Below, one piece after another: positions 1-7,328 of a stretch of DNA of 52,434 nt (position 1 is the stretch's first letter; every line of letters begins with the position of its first letter). The translations under genes and the position numbers were made by a program. Source of the stretch: Candidatus Gastranaerophilales bacterium (GTDB lineage: Bacteria; Cyanobacteriota; Vampirovibrionia; Gastranaerophilales; Gastranaerophilaceae). Under the pieces are notes generated by a model. That model did no database searches. It was given only the letters and a program-made list of their open reading frames with translations, and was not told the DNA's origin. The stretch covers positions 1 to 52,434 of the forward strand of contig CALUWB010000005.1 of the NCBI GenBank assembly GCA_944324375.1. Reading direction: 5' to 3'.

Positions 1-1418
1 ATATTTATAGCCCCATCTATACTATCTGTAAATGTTCCAATTTCTCTTATATCAATTAATAATGAATCTTTTATATCGTCATAAAATCCAGGTTTTACAT
101 AGCCGTTAATTATATTTTCTGCATGCATTCCTAACATGTTTACAGGATCTTTGGCAGATGAATATGGAGGCGCATAACATAATTCACTATCTAGCATATC
201 GTATATATTACCATTATTTCTCATTATTGTAGCGATTACATCTATCCTTTTTTCAACACCTTCATAACCACAAGCTTGAGCTCCTAAGATGTCTCCTTTT
301 TCAGTGAACAATAATTTATAAACAGTTGGAGTTGCATTTGGATAATAACTTGCATGAGATGGTTTTATAATAAAGGTTTTAAGATATTCCCTACCTTGAT
401 TTAATAATTGCTTTTCATTATTACCTACATTTGCAACGGTTAAATCAAAAACTTTGACGACTGCAGATCCTTGTGTTTTTTTATAAATTGATTTCTTGCC
501 TTTAATATTATCTGCAATAATCCTTCCTTGTCTGTTAGCTGGACCTGCTAATGGTATTAAAACCTCCTTACCAGAAACGAAATCAATTACTTCAACGCTA
601 TCACCACCAGCATAAATATCTTTATCAGACGTTTGCATGTACTTATTAACTTTTAGACCACCTAATTTACCTATTTCTAAACCACACTTTCTAGAAATTT
701 CTATTTCTGGTCTTACACCAATCGCCAAAATTGCAATATCAAAAGGAATTTTCTTTCCTGAATTTAATATTATATTATCTTCATCAACTTCTTTTAATCC
801 ATCTGAAAGTATTAAATTAACTCCTTTGTCACGCATTTCATTTTGAGCTAAAGCAACAATTTCAGTATCTACTGGTGCTAAAATTTGATTAGATAACTCA
901 ATTAATGTTGTATTTAGGCCTAAATGTACAAAATTTTCAGCCATTTCTACTCCTATAAATCCTCCTCCAATTACAACGGCATTTTTAGCTTCTTTTGATA
1001 ATACTGATTTTATATCATCGCCATTTCTTAATGTTCTTACTGTAAATATATTTGGATGATTTATACCTTTAACATTTGGAATAAAAGGATTCGCTCCTAA
1101 AGCTAAAACTAATTTATCATATGTTAATTTATCATTATTATTAATTTCTACAGTTTTATTTTTTCTATCTATAGATGTAACTTTTGATGATAATCTAACA
1201 TCAATATTCAATAAATCTTTAAATCTCTGAACTGATGAAACAATCATTTGTTGTCGAGAATTTATAACATCAGAACAATAATATGGTAATCCACAATTAG
1301 CTATTGATATCTCATTAGTTGCTTCTAAAATTATTATTTCCATTGAATCATCTAAACGTCTTAACCTTGCAGCTGCACTTGCACCAGTTGCTCCACCACC
1401 TACTACTATTGTTCTCAT
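1..1418 (-). CDS. CoA-disulfide reductase / NADH oxidase family flavoprotein with C-terminal rhodanese domain (partial, 3' end outside window)
   Basis: The frame is open from ATG at 1418 to the window edge (472 codons, stop not reached). It starts with an FAD-binding Rossmann motif (VVGGGATGASAA, residues 5-16). The redox-active cysteine lies in NCGLPYY (Cys42), the hallmark of the CoA-disulfide reductase/NADH oxidase group of the pyridine nucleotide-disulfide oxidoreductases. A second Rossmann motif for NAD(P)H (VVIGGGFIGVEMAE) and a YAGGD FAD motif follow. The last ~15 residues (LLIDIREIGTF) are the beginning of a rhodanese domain, so this is the fused CoADR-RHD type that acts on CoA disulfides or persulfides. 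The start is supported by AAGGAG 7 nt upstream. Substrate (CoA disulfide, polysulfide or O2) cannot be settled from sequence. Confidence 0.9.
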   Translation of the reverse strand, partial: MRTIVVGGGATGASAAARLRRLDDSMEIIILEATNEISIANCGLPYYCSDVINSRQQMIVSSVQRFKDLLNIDVRLSSKVTSIDRKNKTVEINNNDKLTYDKLVLALGANPFIPNVKGINHPNIFTVRTLRNGDDIKSVLSKEAKNAVVIGGGFIGVEMAENFVHLGLNTTLIELSNQILAPVDTEIVALAQNEMRDKGVNLILSDGLKEVDEDNIILNSGKKIPFDIAILAIGVRPEIEISRKCGLEIGKLGGLKVNKYMQTSDKDIYAGGDSVEVIDFVSGKEVLIPLAGPANRQGRIIADNIKGKKSIYKKTQGSAVVKVFDLTVANVGNNEKQLLNQGREYLKTFIIKPSHASYYPNATPTVYKLLFTEKGDILGAQACGYEGVEKRIDVIATIMRNNGNIYDMLDSELCYAPPYSSAKDPVNMLGMHAENIINGYVKPGFYDDIKDSLLIDIREIGTFTDSIDGAIN

Positions 1419-1510
1419 ATATTTCTCCTTATTTATGTATCTATAATCATAGGATATCATACAAAAAATATGCCTTTACATATCCTTTATAAGAAGAAAA
1501 ACTTTGGGGC

Positions 1511-1540
1511 AAAAAAAACAGGTAGGATAACCTTCCTGTT
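1511..1540 (-). terminator. Rho-independent terminator of the sigma factor / prepilin peptidase unit
   Basis: Read on the minus strand, AACAGGAAGG and CCTACCTGTT form a 10-bp stem with one T-T mismatch and a 4-nt loop, followed by eight T. It lies 86 nt past the prepilin peptidase stop and upstream of the CoA-disulfide reductase gene, so it separates the two units. Confidence 0.85.
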
Positions 1541-1625
1541 AAGATTTTACACTAGCCGAAATATAAATAGCATGTTTATTATAGTAATTTTTTTAAGAAA
1601 TTACAAGAGTTTTACATTATATATA

Positions 1626-2543
1626 TTAGATAAAAAATAAAAAAGTTAATGCAGACAAAAATATTGATGGCAAAAACGCTATTATTGTTAGATTTTGGTT
1701 ATTTTTCATTTCTTGGTATAAATATTTACATAGAATCAAAATTGATAAAATTAAGTTAAGAAATATTAAGAAATAACAAAATAGGCTAGGATATATAAAA
1801 TAATTTTTAACTAAAAAAGCAAGTAAATATGATAAAATAAACCAAATTAGTAGAAAACCGAATAAATATTCCTTTTTTTTAAATATTTTTTTTATGACAT
1901 TAGGAATAGAAAGTAATAATTGAAATATTAAAATTGATAAAAATACATATCCAAGATTTCTTAATCCACATAATGCTGAAAGAGAAATAATAGCATATAT
2001 ATCACCTTCACCTACTACTTCTTTTCTTGAGAAGTAACTTAAGATTTTTCTTACTAAGGATATTAAAACTCCACCTAAAAGCATTCCTAGTATAGAATCT
2101 AATAAATTATTATAATTAAATAATACTGACGCAATAATTGAAAAATACACTAATTTACTAGATATTTTTTTTTCTTTTATATCCATGCCTGCAAGTATTA
2201 AGAATATTGATAAGCATATAATTGCAAGCAGATATTTTAAGCATAATCCAAATTTTATATACATTATTACATATATTATGGCTGTTAAAATTTCTACGGT
2301 TGGATATATTATATCTATTGGTTTATTACAATATGAACATTTTCCTTTTAATAAAATAAAAGACAATACAGGGATTTTTTCCCACCATTTGAGTTTTGTA
2401 TCACAATTTGGACATTTTGATTCAGGATAAATAATGCTTTCTCCTGATAATGTTCTTATTATAACAACATTATAGAAACTTCCCATTATTAAACCTATTA
2501 TAAAAATAGAAATCAATTGATACCAAAAATTTTCTAAAATCAT
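1626..2543 (-). CDS. Prepilin leader peptidase / N-methyltransferase (A24 family)
   Basis: Membrane aspartyl protease that cleaves and N-methylates type IV prepilins or pseudopilins at the inner membrane. The 305-aa protein has an N-terminal membrane segment ending in GSFYNVVIIR. A cytoplasmic zinc-binding loop follows with two CxxC pairs (Cys44/47 and Cys69/72), typical of the bifunctional enzyme. A string of hydrophobic helices carries the two catalytic aspartates of family A24: Asp121 (GMDIKEKKIS) and Asp181 in GEGD. It is somewhat longer than the usual ~250 aa because of extra C-terminal membrane helices. It begins 6 nt after the sigma-factor stop without a clear ribosome binding site, so it is probably translated from the same mRNA. 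In cyanobacteria SigF controls pilus genes, so this pairing may be functional (inference). Confidence 0.93.
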   Translation of the reverse strand: MILENFWYQLISIFIIGLIMGSFYNVVIIRTLSGESIIYPESKCPNCDTKLKWWEKIPVLSFILLKGKCSYCNKPIDIIYPTVEILTAIIYVIMYIKFGLCLKYLLAIICLSIFLILAGMDIKEKKISSKLVYFSIIASVLFNYNNLLDSILGMLLGGVLISLVRKILSYFSRKEVVGEGDIYAIISLSALCGLRNLGYVFLSILIFQLLLSIPNVIKKIFKKKEYLFGFLLIWFILSYLLAFLVKNYFIYPSLFCYFLIFLNLILSILILCKYLYQEMKNNQNLTIIAFLPSIFLSALTFLFFI

Positions 2544-2549
2544 ATAATA

Positions 2550-3332
2550 CTATTCTGCATCTTTTATGTATTTATACATTAATGAATATGCTTTTTTTAG
2601 TTTTCTGGAAACCATCATTTCATTCATATTCATTTTTTCTGCAATATTTTTCTGTTTCATGTCTTCATAATAGAATAATTTGATTATAGTTTTTAATTCC
2701 TCAGGTAATCTTTCTATAACATCATCTAATTCTATTTTCATATCATAACGTTCGACAAATTCATTATAATCTCCTGCTGGAGTTAAATCCCCAATAGAAG
2801 CATTATTTTCTGAATCATTTACAATTTCATCTAAAGATACAATTTTTCGACGTCTATCAACATCAATAGCTGTTTGAACTTTTTGAACAGGAACATCAAG
2901 TGCTTGAGCTAACTTTTCATCAGTTAATTTTTCTAATTCTTTATCGGATAATGTTTTTGAAAAGTTCTTAATACGAATGGCTAGTTCCAAAACTTCTCTA
3001 GGAACTTTTATCATCGCAACTTTATCTCTCATATAATGTTGCATTTCACCAACAATTAAATAACCTGCATATATTCTAAACTTTGCATTTCTATCAGGAT
3101 TGTATTTTTCAATAGCTTTTACCAAACCAATAGAACCTGCTTGAACTAAATCTTCAACAGGGTCTTCTGCACGTCGAGCAATTGAACGAGCGATTCTTTT
3201 TATTATTGGCATCATTGCAACAACAATTAGATTTTCCAAACGTTTTTTTTGTACTCTCTTGCTTGTCTGTTTGTAGGCTTCAAGCCATTCTTGGATTCTA
3301 GTATAAATAGATTCTTCTACTTGTGTATTCAT
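2550..3332 (-). CDS. RNA polymerase sigma factor, group 3 SigF/SigB-like
   Basis: Alternative sigma-70 family factor of 260 aa. Region 2 is clear: DLVQAGSIGLVKAIEKY (core binding), then FRIYAGYLIVGEMQHYMRDK (region 2.3-2.4, -10 recognition) and a VPR motif entering region 3. Region 4 ends the protein with an HTH (QKNIAEKMNMNEMMVSRKLKKAY). The layout matches cyanobacterial SigF and Gram-positive SigB/SigF rather than the housekeeping factor, as there is no region 1.1 and no long N-terminus. There is no Shine-Dalgarno sequence. The ATG follows a TAATAT hexamer by exactly 6 nt, suggesting a leaderless mRNA. It is divergent from the NUDIX gene across a 39-bp gap and followed by the prepilin peptidase. 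No anti-sigma factor gene is adjacent. Confidence 0.92.
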   Translation of the reverse strand: MNTQVEESIYTRIQEWLEAYKQTSKRVQKKRLENLIVVAMMPIIKRIARSIARRAEDPVEDLVQAGSIGLVKAIEKYNPDRNAKFRIYAGYLIVGEMQHYMRDKVAMIKVPREVLELAIRIKNFSKTLSDKELEKLTDEKLAQALDVPVQKVQTAIDVDRRRKIVSLDEIVNDSENNASIGDLTPAGDYNEFVERYDMKIELDDVIERLPEELKTIIKLFYYEDMKQKNIAEKMNMNEMMVSRKLKKAYSLMYKYIKDAE

Positions 3333-3336
3333 ATTT

Positions 3337-3367
3337 TTATATTATCACATAATTTGTGATAATATAA
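3337..3367. promoter_or_regulatory. 31-bp perfect palindrome carrying back-to-back divergent promoters
   Basis: Two 13-nt arms (TTATATTATCACA and its exact complement) flank a 5-nt spacer and fill nearly all of the 39-bp gap between the divergent sigma-factor and NUDIX genes. Each arm reads outward as TGTGATAATAT, an extended -10-like element. In both directions the TAATAT hexamer ends 6 nt before the ATG, so transcription would start at or beside each start codon. The symmetry could also be an operator controlling both genes. Confidence 0.65.
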
Positions 3368-3371
3368 GTAT

Positions 3372-3911
3372 ATGGATTTTACAGAAAAAACTCTTACATC
3401 TAAATATGTATATAACGGTAAAGTTATCGATGTTAGAAAAGATGATATAGAAGTTTCTAACGGAAATAAATCTGTCAGAGAAGTTGTTGAACACTCTGGT
3501 GGTGTTACAATGTTAGCTTTAAAAGACAATGGAAATATCTTATTTGTAAGACAATTCAGATACCCTATTAAATCAGTTTCCTTAGAACTACCTGCTGGGA
3601 AACTAGAAAAAGAAGAAAATCCAGATTTAGCTGCAAAAAGAGAATTAGAAGAAGAAACTGGATATATTGCTAATAATTGGGTAAAATTAGGCTATATCTA
3701 TACATCAGTTGGATTTTGTAATGAAAAATTATATTTATATTTTGCTAAAGACTTAAAATATAAAAAAGAAAATCCTGATGAAGATGAAATTATCCAATGT
3801 GAAGAATATTCAATCCCACAAGTTCTAGAAATGATTGATAATGGAACAATAAATGATGCAAAGACAATTTGTACTATTTTAAGAGCTAGGAAATATCTTA
3901 ATTATGATTAA
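3372..3911 (+). CDS. NUDIX hydrolase, ADP-ribose pyrophosphatase type
   Basis: Hydrolyses nucleoside diphosphates linked to another moiety, most likely ADP-ribose, in the cytoplasm. The 179-aa protein has the complete Nudix box GX5EX7REUXEEXGU starting at Gly76 (GKLEKE, then RELEEETGYI at residues 90-99). The N-terminal beta-rich region and the LPAGK lead-in resemble the NudF/YqkG subfamily. Its start lacks a Shine-Dalgarno site and sits 6 nt behind a TAATAT hexamer (probable leaderless start). The last 8 nt overlap the next gene, making it the first gene of a tight NUDIX-HAD-ispF-glyoxalase unit. Exact substrate is an inference from subfamily resemblance. Confidence 0.9.
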   Translation: MDFTEKTLTSKYVYNGKVIDVRKDDIEVSNGNKSVREVVEHSGGVTMLALKDNGNILFVRQFRYPIKSVSLELPAGKLEKEENPDLAAKRELEEETGYIANNWVKLGYIYTSVGFCNEKLYLYFAKDLKYKKENPDEDEIIQCEEYSIPQVLEMIDNGTINDAKTICTILRARKYLNYD

Positions 3912-4707
3912 ACTTGTTGCAACTGATATTGATGGAACAATTTTAAATGAAAATGGAGATTGCTCTAATGGAGTAAGAAATTGCATTGCAAAAATGCAAG
4001 AAAAAGGTATCAAAGTTGTTATTGTTACAGGCAGAATGTATGCAGGAGCAAAACAAGTTGCAGAAAAACTTAATCTCAAATATGCAATTGTTTCATATCA
4101 AGGAGGGCTAATAAAAAAAGATTGTGTTTCAAATGAAACATTATATGAAACATGTATCCCACAAAAAGATGCGGATCTTGTTCTTGATTGGGCAAAAAAA
4201 AATAATATTCATATTAATCTATACATTAATGACATCCTATATGTTGAAAATAATAATGAAATAATTCAAAGATATGCAAAAAGACAAAATCTTGAATATA
4301 AAGTTTGTAATTTTGAAGATTTAAAACTCGATAATATTAATAAAATCCTTGCAATAAACTACGATGATGCAGATATTGTTACTTCTTGGGTTAATGAGTG
4401 TCAACAAAAATTTCCTCATTTGTATATAATTAAATCAACGCCTCATTTTTGTGAGTTTTCAACTAAGGAAGCAACAAAGGCTTGTGCTGTAAACTTTTTA
4501 AAAAAATATTATAACGTTAATGATGATGAAGTTCTTGCTATTGGAGATCAAGATAATGATATTGAGCTTCTAAAAGCTGGTGGTATAAGTATTGCAATGG
4601 GAAATGGGACACAAGAATTAAAAAAATATGCAGATTTTATTACAGATACTATTGATAATGATGGATTTGTTAAAGCAATGGAGAAATTTGTACTATGTTC
4701 AAAATAG
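3904..4707 (+). CDS. HAD-superfamily Cof-type phosphatase
   Basis: Cytoplasmic phosphatase of the Cof/YidA type (HAD subfamily IIB) acting on sugar phosphates or related small phosphorylated metabolites. In the 267-aa sequence HAD motif I is DIDGTIL (nucleophile Asp8, acid/base Asp10) and motif II is VTGR. Motif IV is [10 protein letters not shown] near the C-terminus, followed by the usual [10 protein letters not shown] segment of Cof proteins. The cap domain lies between motifs II and III. It starts inside the NUDIX gene (8-nt overlap) and its end overlaps ispF by 13 nt, so it is translationally coupled on both sides. Substrate unknown. Confidence 0.88.
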   Translation: MIKLVATDIDGTILNENGDCSNGVRNCIAKMQEKGIKVVIVTGRMYAGAKQVAEKLNLKYAIVSYQGGLIKKDCVSNETLYETCIPQKDADLVLDWAKKNNIHINLYINDILYVENNNEIIQRYAKRQNLEYKVCNFEDLKLDNINKILAINYDDADIVTSWVNECQQKFPHLYIIKSTPHFCEFSTKEATKACAVNFLKKYYNVNDDEVLAIGDQDNDIELLKAGGISIAMGNGTQELKKYADFITDTIDNDGFVKAMEKFVLCSK

Positions 4708-5168
4708 GTCTAGGATATGATATCCATAAACTCGTTGAAAATAGAGATTTAATAATTGGTGGAGTCAAAATAACTCATGAAAAAGGTTTATTAGGGCATT
4801 CTGATGCCGATGTTTTGGTTCATGCAATTATTGATGCCTTATTAGGAGCAGCTGGATTAGCAGATATTGGAACTTTATTCCCAGACACTGATCCTAAATA
4901 CAAAGATGCTGATAGTATTATTTTACTTAAAAATGTATTTGAATTGATCAAGAAAAAAGGATATAAAATTAATAATATCGATAGTAATATCATTGCTCAA
5001 GCACCTAAGATGATGCCATATATCCCAAAAATGAAAGAGATTTTAGCAAAGGTTTTAGATTTAGATATAGAAAATATTTCAATAAAAGCAAAAACTAAAG
5101 AAAAATTAGATGCAGTAGGTGAGAAACTTGCAATAGAAGCAAATGCAGCTATATTATTAGAAAAATAA
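4695..5168 (+). CDS. ispF: 2-C-methyl-D-erythritol 2,4-cyclodiphosphate synthase
   Basis: Fifth enzyme of the MEP isoprenoid pathway, converting CDP-ME 2-phosphate to the cyclic diphosphate with release of CMP. The 157-aa length is exactly typical. The metal ligands are visible: Asp9 and His11 in GYDIHKL, and His43 after [10 protein letters not shown]. The conserved [14 protein letters not shown] segment follows, and the C-terminal [12 protein letters not shown] matches the family signature. It overlaps the HAD gene by 13 nt. The upstream GGAG is 11 nt from the ATG, so initiation likely relies on coupling. No other MEP-pathway gene lies nearby. Confidence 0.97.
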   Translation: MFKIGLGYDIHKLVENRDLIIGGVKITHEKGLLGHSDADVLVHAIIDALLGAAGLADIGTLFPDTDPKYKDADSIILLKNVFELIKKKGYKINNIDSNIIAQAPKMMPYIPKMKEILAKVLDLDIENISIKAKTKEKLDAVGEKLAIEANAAILLEK

Positions 5169-5179
5169 GGAGAGATAAT

Positions 5180-5563
5180 ATGAAATTTTTACATACAATG
5201 ATTAGAGTTAAAGATATTGATGCATCTTTAAAATTTTATACAGAAGTATTGAATATGAAATTAGATAAGAAAAAAAGACTTGATGATTGCTGGTTATATT
5301 TTCTAACAGACGAAGAAAATGTAGCACAAATTGAACTAACTTATAATGACGAAACTCCAGAACAAGGCTATGAAAATGGTAATTGTTTTGGACACTTTGC
5401 ATTTTCTGTTAAGTCATTAGATGAATTTACTAAAAAGATTGCAGATTTAGGATATGAATACCTATATGAACCTTTTGACTTAAACGGGAAAGGTACAAAA
5501 ATAGCATTTATAAAAGATCCTGATGGGAATGAAATTGAATTAATTGAAAAAGTTATTTGGTAA
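5180..5563 (+). CDS. Glyoxalase I (lactoylglutathione lyase-type VOC protein)
   Basis: VOC-fold metalloenzyme, probably detoxifying methylglyoxal as its thiol adduct. In 127 aa the four metal ligands of GloA-type glyoxalase I are placed as expected: His5 (LHTMIRV), Glu52 (QIELTYN), His72 (GHFAFSV) and Glu120 (GNEIELIE). The DPDGNEIEL signature closes the second beta-alpha-beta module. A strong AAGGAG ribosome binding site precedes the ATG by 8 nt. It is the last gene of the NUDIX-HAD-ispF unit. The thiol cofactor used in this organism is not visible. Confidence 0.9.
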   Translation: MKFLHTMIRVKDIDASLKFYTEVLNMKLDKKKRLDDCWLYFLTDEENVAQIELTYNDETPEQGYENGNCFGHFAFSVKSLDEFTKKIADLGYEYLYEPFDLNGKGTKIAFIKDPDGNEIELIEKVIW

Positions 5564-5566
5564 AGC

Positions 5567-5592
5567 AAAAAAAAAGTCACTCAATGTGACTT
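5567..5592 (-). terminator. Terminator for the 5646-6458 gene (may work both ways)
   Basis: AAGTCAC and GTGACTT pair around a 5-nt loop. On the minus strand the stem runs straight into nine T, giving a canonical intrinsic terminator for the leftward gene. On the plus strand only a weak tail (TTAAAATTG) follows, so it is a poorer terminator for the glyoxalase unit. Confidence 0.8.
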
Positions 5593-5645
5593 AAAATTGT
5601 TATAGGGAAAAATTATATAGAATTTTTTGTTAAAAAGCGTTCAAA

Positions 5646-6458
5646 TTAAGAAAAACATTTGAATGCTTTTTCTATATTGTCATTTCTTACTTGCTTCAAG
5701 GAATCCATTTCAGTTTTTATAGCATTTCTTTCTGTTTCAGTTTGAGAAAGTAAAGTATCATATTGTGCATCTTTTTTATTTATTCTAGTAGTTTCTGCTT
5801 CATATGTAGCTTCAGCTTTTTTCAATTCTTTTTCATCTTGAACTTCTTGTAACATCAAATCATTAGCTACTGTTACTTCAGTCCATTCTCCTTCACCATC
5901 ATCGCCACCTTCGGAATCCCACTTGTGAAGTAATACATCACCATTAGATAACATATTTGTTAACCACTCACTGCTATCTGCATAATTTCCATTCATATCA
6001 ACAAGTCCAGGAGCTGTTGACAATAATTCAAACAAATTACCATAATAAGCTTTTTCATTGTCATCTACGTCTGGATTTGTTCCAACCATGGCATTTATAA
6101 AATTTTCTTTATTTGTACTATTTGCTGTAAATTTTGCATTAATATCTGCATCTACCAAAAACTTACCAGCATCTGGGCCATTAATAATCTCTAAGGCATA
6201 TAATCCTTGAATACCATCATTATAACCTTTAAACATATTATTAAATGTTGCATCTTTATAAGTTATTGAACCATCATTTTCAATATACTTATATTGAATC
6301 TTTTTAGCATCTAACGCTGCCATATATTCATTATAAACTTTATCAGACTCATTAGAAAGTTGGAGCTTCTGAGCTTGAATCTTTTGAGCTTGATACTCTA
6401 TTCGATGCTGTCTTGATGTTAATTGCAGCAAACGTACTTGTGTCGCAGCTAAACCCAT
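5646..6458 (-). CDS. Uncharacterised coiled-coil protein with MGLAATQ-type N-terminus
   Basis: A 270-aa protein of unknown function. The N-terminus (MGLAATQVRLLQLTSRQHRIEY) is followed by a glutamine-rich helix (QKIQAQKLQLSNESDKVYNEY). A mixed alpha/beta middle has an acidic patch (EGGDDGEGEWTE), and a long C-terminal coiled coil covers roughly residues 205-262. The helix-core-helix layout recalls axial or filament proteins, but no known family can be assigned. No signal peptide is visible. A strong AAGGAG site lies 6 nt before the ATG. The upstream region carries the TGTAACA palindrome shared with the genes at 31840, 32272 and 45071, suggesting common regulation. Confidence 0.75.
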   Translation of the reverse strand: MGLAATQVRLLQLTSRQHRIEYQAQKIQAQKLQLSNESDKVYNEYMAALDAKKIQYKYIENDGSITYKDATFNNMFKGYNDGIQGLYALEIINGPDAGKFLVDADINAKFTANSTNKENFINAMVGTNPDVDDNEKAYYGNLFELLSTAPGLVDMNGNYADSSEWLTNMLSNGDVLLHKWDSEGGDDGEGEWTEVTVANDLMLQEVQDEKELKKAEATYEAETTRINKKDAQYDTLLSQTETERNAIKTEMDSLKQVRNDNIEKAFKCFS

Positions 6459-6504
6459 TTTTACTCCTTTTTCTAGTTTCCTTTGGTTTTATTAACGACA
6501 TATT

Positions 6505-6542
6505 AGTATATTTTCTTTAGTATTTGTAACACATTTGTTACA
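6505..6542 (-). promoter_or_regulatory. TATACT -10 with TGTAACA palindrome over the -35 region
   Basis: The minus-strand -10 candidate TATACT is at 6505-6510. Fourteen bp upstream lies the perfect palindrome TGTAACACATTTGTTACA (6525-6542, 7-bp arms, 4-nt spacer). A further copy of the half-site (TTTGTAACAAA) is at about 6552-6562. It would drive the coiled-coil gene starting at 6458. Confidence 0.5.
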
Positions 6543-6610
6543 ATATTAACTTTTGTAACAAATATATAAATTTGCTAGTATATTTTAATGAAAAATTGTA
6601 TAATCAGTAT

Positions 6611-6690
6611 ATACACAATACAATATAAAAATCCAACTATCACTATCTTTTTAAATCTAGTATGATTATTTAATCATACTTTTTTCTTTT
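6611..6690 (+). ncRNA. Candidate small RNA (about 80 nt) with own promoter and terminator
   Basis: On the plus strand a perfect TATAAT hexamer (6599-6604) is followed ~55 nt later by a 9-bp hairpin (AGTATGATT/AATCATACT, 4-nt loop, 6659-6680) and the tail TTTTTTCTTTT. No plus-strand gene precedes this terminator for more than 1 kb and no credible ORF lies between. A short untranslated transcript from about 6611 to 6690 is the simplest reading. The -35 region is not well conserved. The hairpin could instead serve only as the end of the leftward nth unit. Confidence 0.35.
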
Positions 6691-6698
6691 ATATAGGG

Positions 6699-7328
6699 TT
6701 AGTTATTATTTTGGCAATATTTAGATATAGGACATTTTACACAATTGGGTTTTGTTGGTTTACAGATATTTTGCCCTAGTGTTACCATTAAAGTATTTAT
6801 ATCAAGCCAATATTTTACAGGTAATTTTTCTCTTAAAGCAAATTCAGTTTCTTCTGGAGTTTTAGTATTAACATAACCTATACGGTTAAATATTCTGTGA
6901 ACATGAACATCAACACATATCGCAGGTTTGTTAAAACCTTTTGCTAAAACTAAATTTGCAGTTTTTCTCCCGACACCATTAAATTTCACAAGTTCATCTA
7001 TTTCATCAGGAATTTTTCCATTAAGTTCTTCTACTATTTGCCTTGAAAGTTCAATAATTTGTTTTGCTTTATTTTTATAAAAACCAACGGGATAAATAGC
7101 TTTTTCTAAATCTTCTACATTTACCCTCATCATTTGTTCTGGAGTTTTCGCTAGTTCTAACATTCTTAATGTTGCAGGGTATGTTGTTTTATCATTTGTT
7201 CTTAAACTTAAAATACAACCAATTAAAACAAGATAAGGATTTTTAAATGTTTCCATTAAATTAACAAAGTCGCTTCTTGGCATATCAGAACTTATTAAAG
7301 CCTTAACGATTTTATCAATTTCTATCAT
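6699..7328 (-). CDS. nth: Endonuclease III (DNA glycosylase/AP lyase)
   Basis: Base-excision repair enzyme removing oxidised pyrimidines and cleaving the abasic site. The 209-aa protein contains the helix-hairpin-helix FNGVGRKTANLVLAKG with the catalytic lysine (Lys122) and the catalytic aspartate Asp140 in VDVHVHR. The 4Fe-4S cluster loop is complete at the C-terminus (Cys189, 196, 199, 205; C-X6-C-X2-C-X5-C). The usual LSAQTTD helix reads LSLRTND here, with Arg in place of the conserved Gln, a variation that may affect opposite-base recognition. Its ATG overlaps the lpxK stop (ATGA), so the two are co-transcribed. Confidence 0.95.
   Translation of the reverse strand: MIEIDKIVKALISSDMPRSDFVNLMETFKNPYLVLIGCILSLRTNDKTTYPATLRMLELAKTPEQMMRVNVEDLEKAIYPVGFYKNKAKQIIELSRQIVEELNGKIPDEIDELVKFNGVGRKTANLVLAKGFNKPAICVDVHVHRIFNRIGYVNTKTPEETEFALREKLPVKYWLDINTLMVTLGQNICKPTKPNCVKCPISKYCQNNN

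Noticed and set aside
637-846. Plus-strand frame of 69 codons
   Set aside because: It lies antisense within the CoA-disulfide reductase gene, whose motifs are unmistakable, and has no ribosome binding site.
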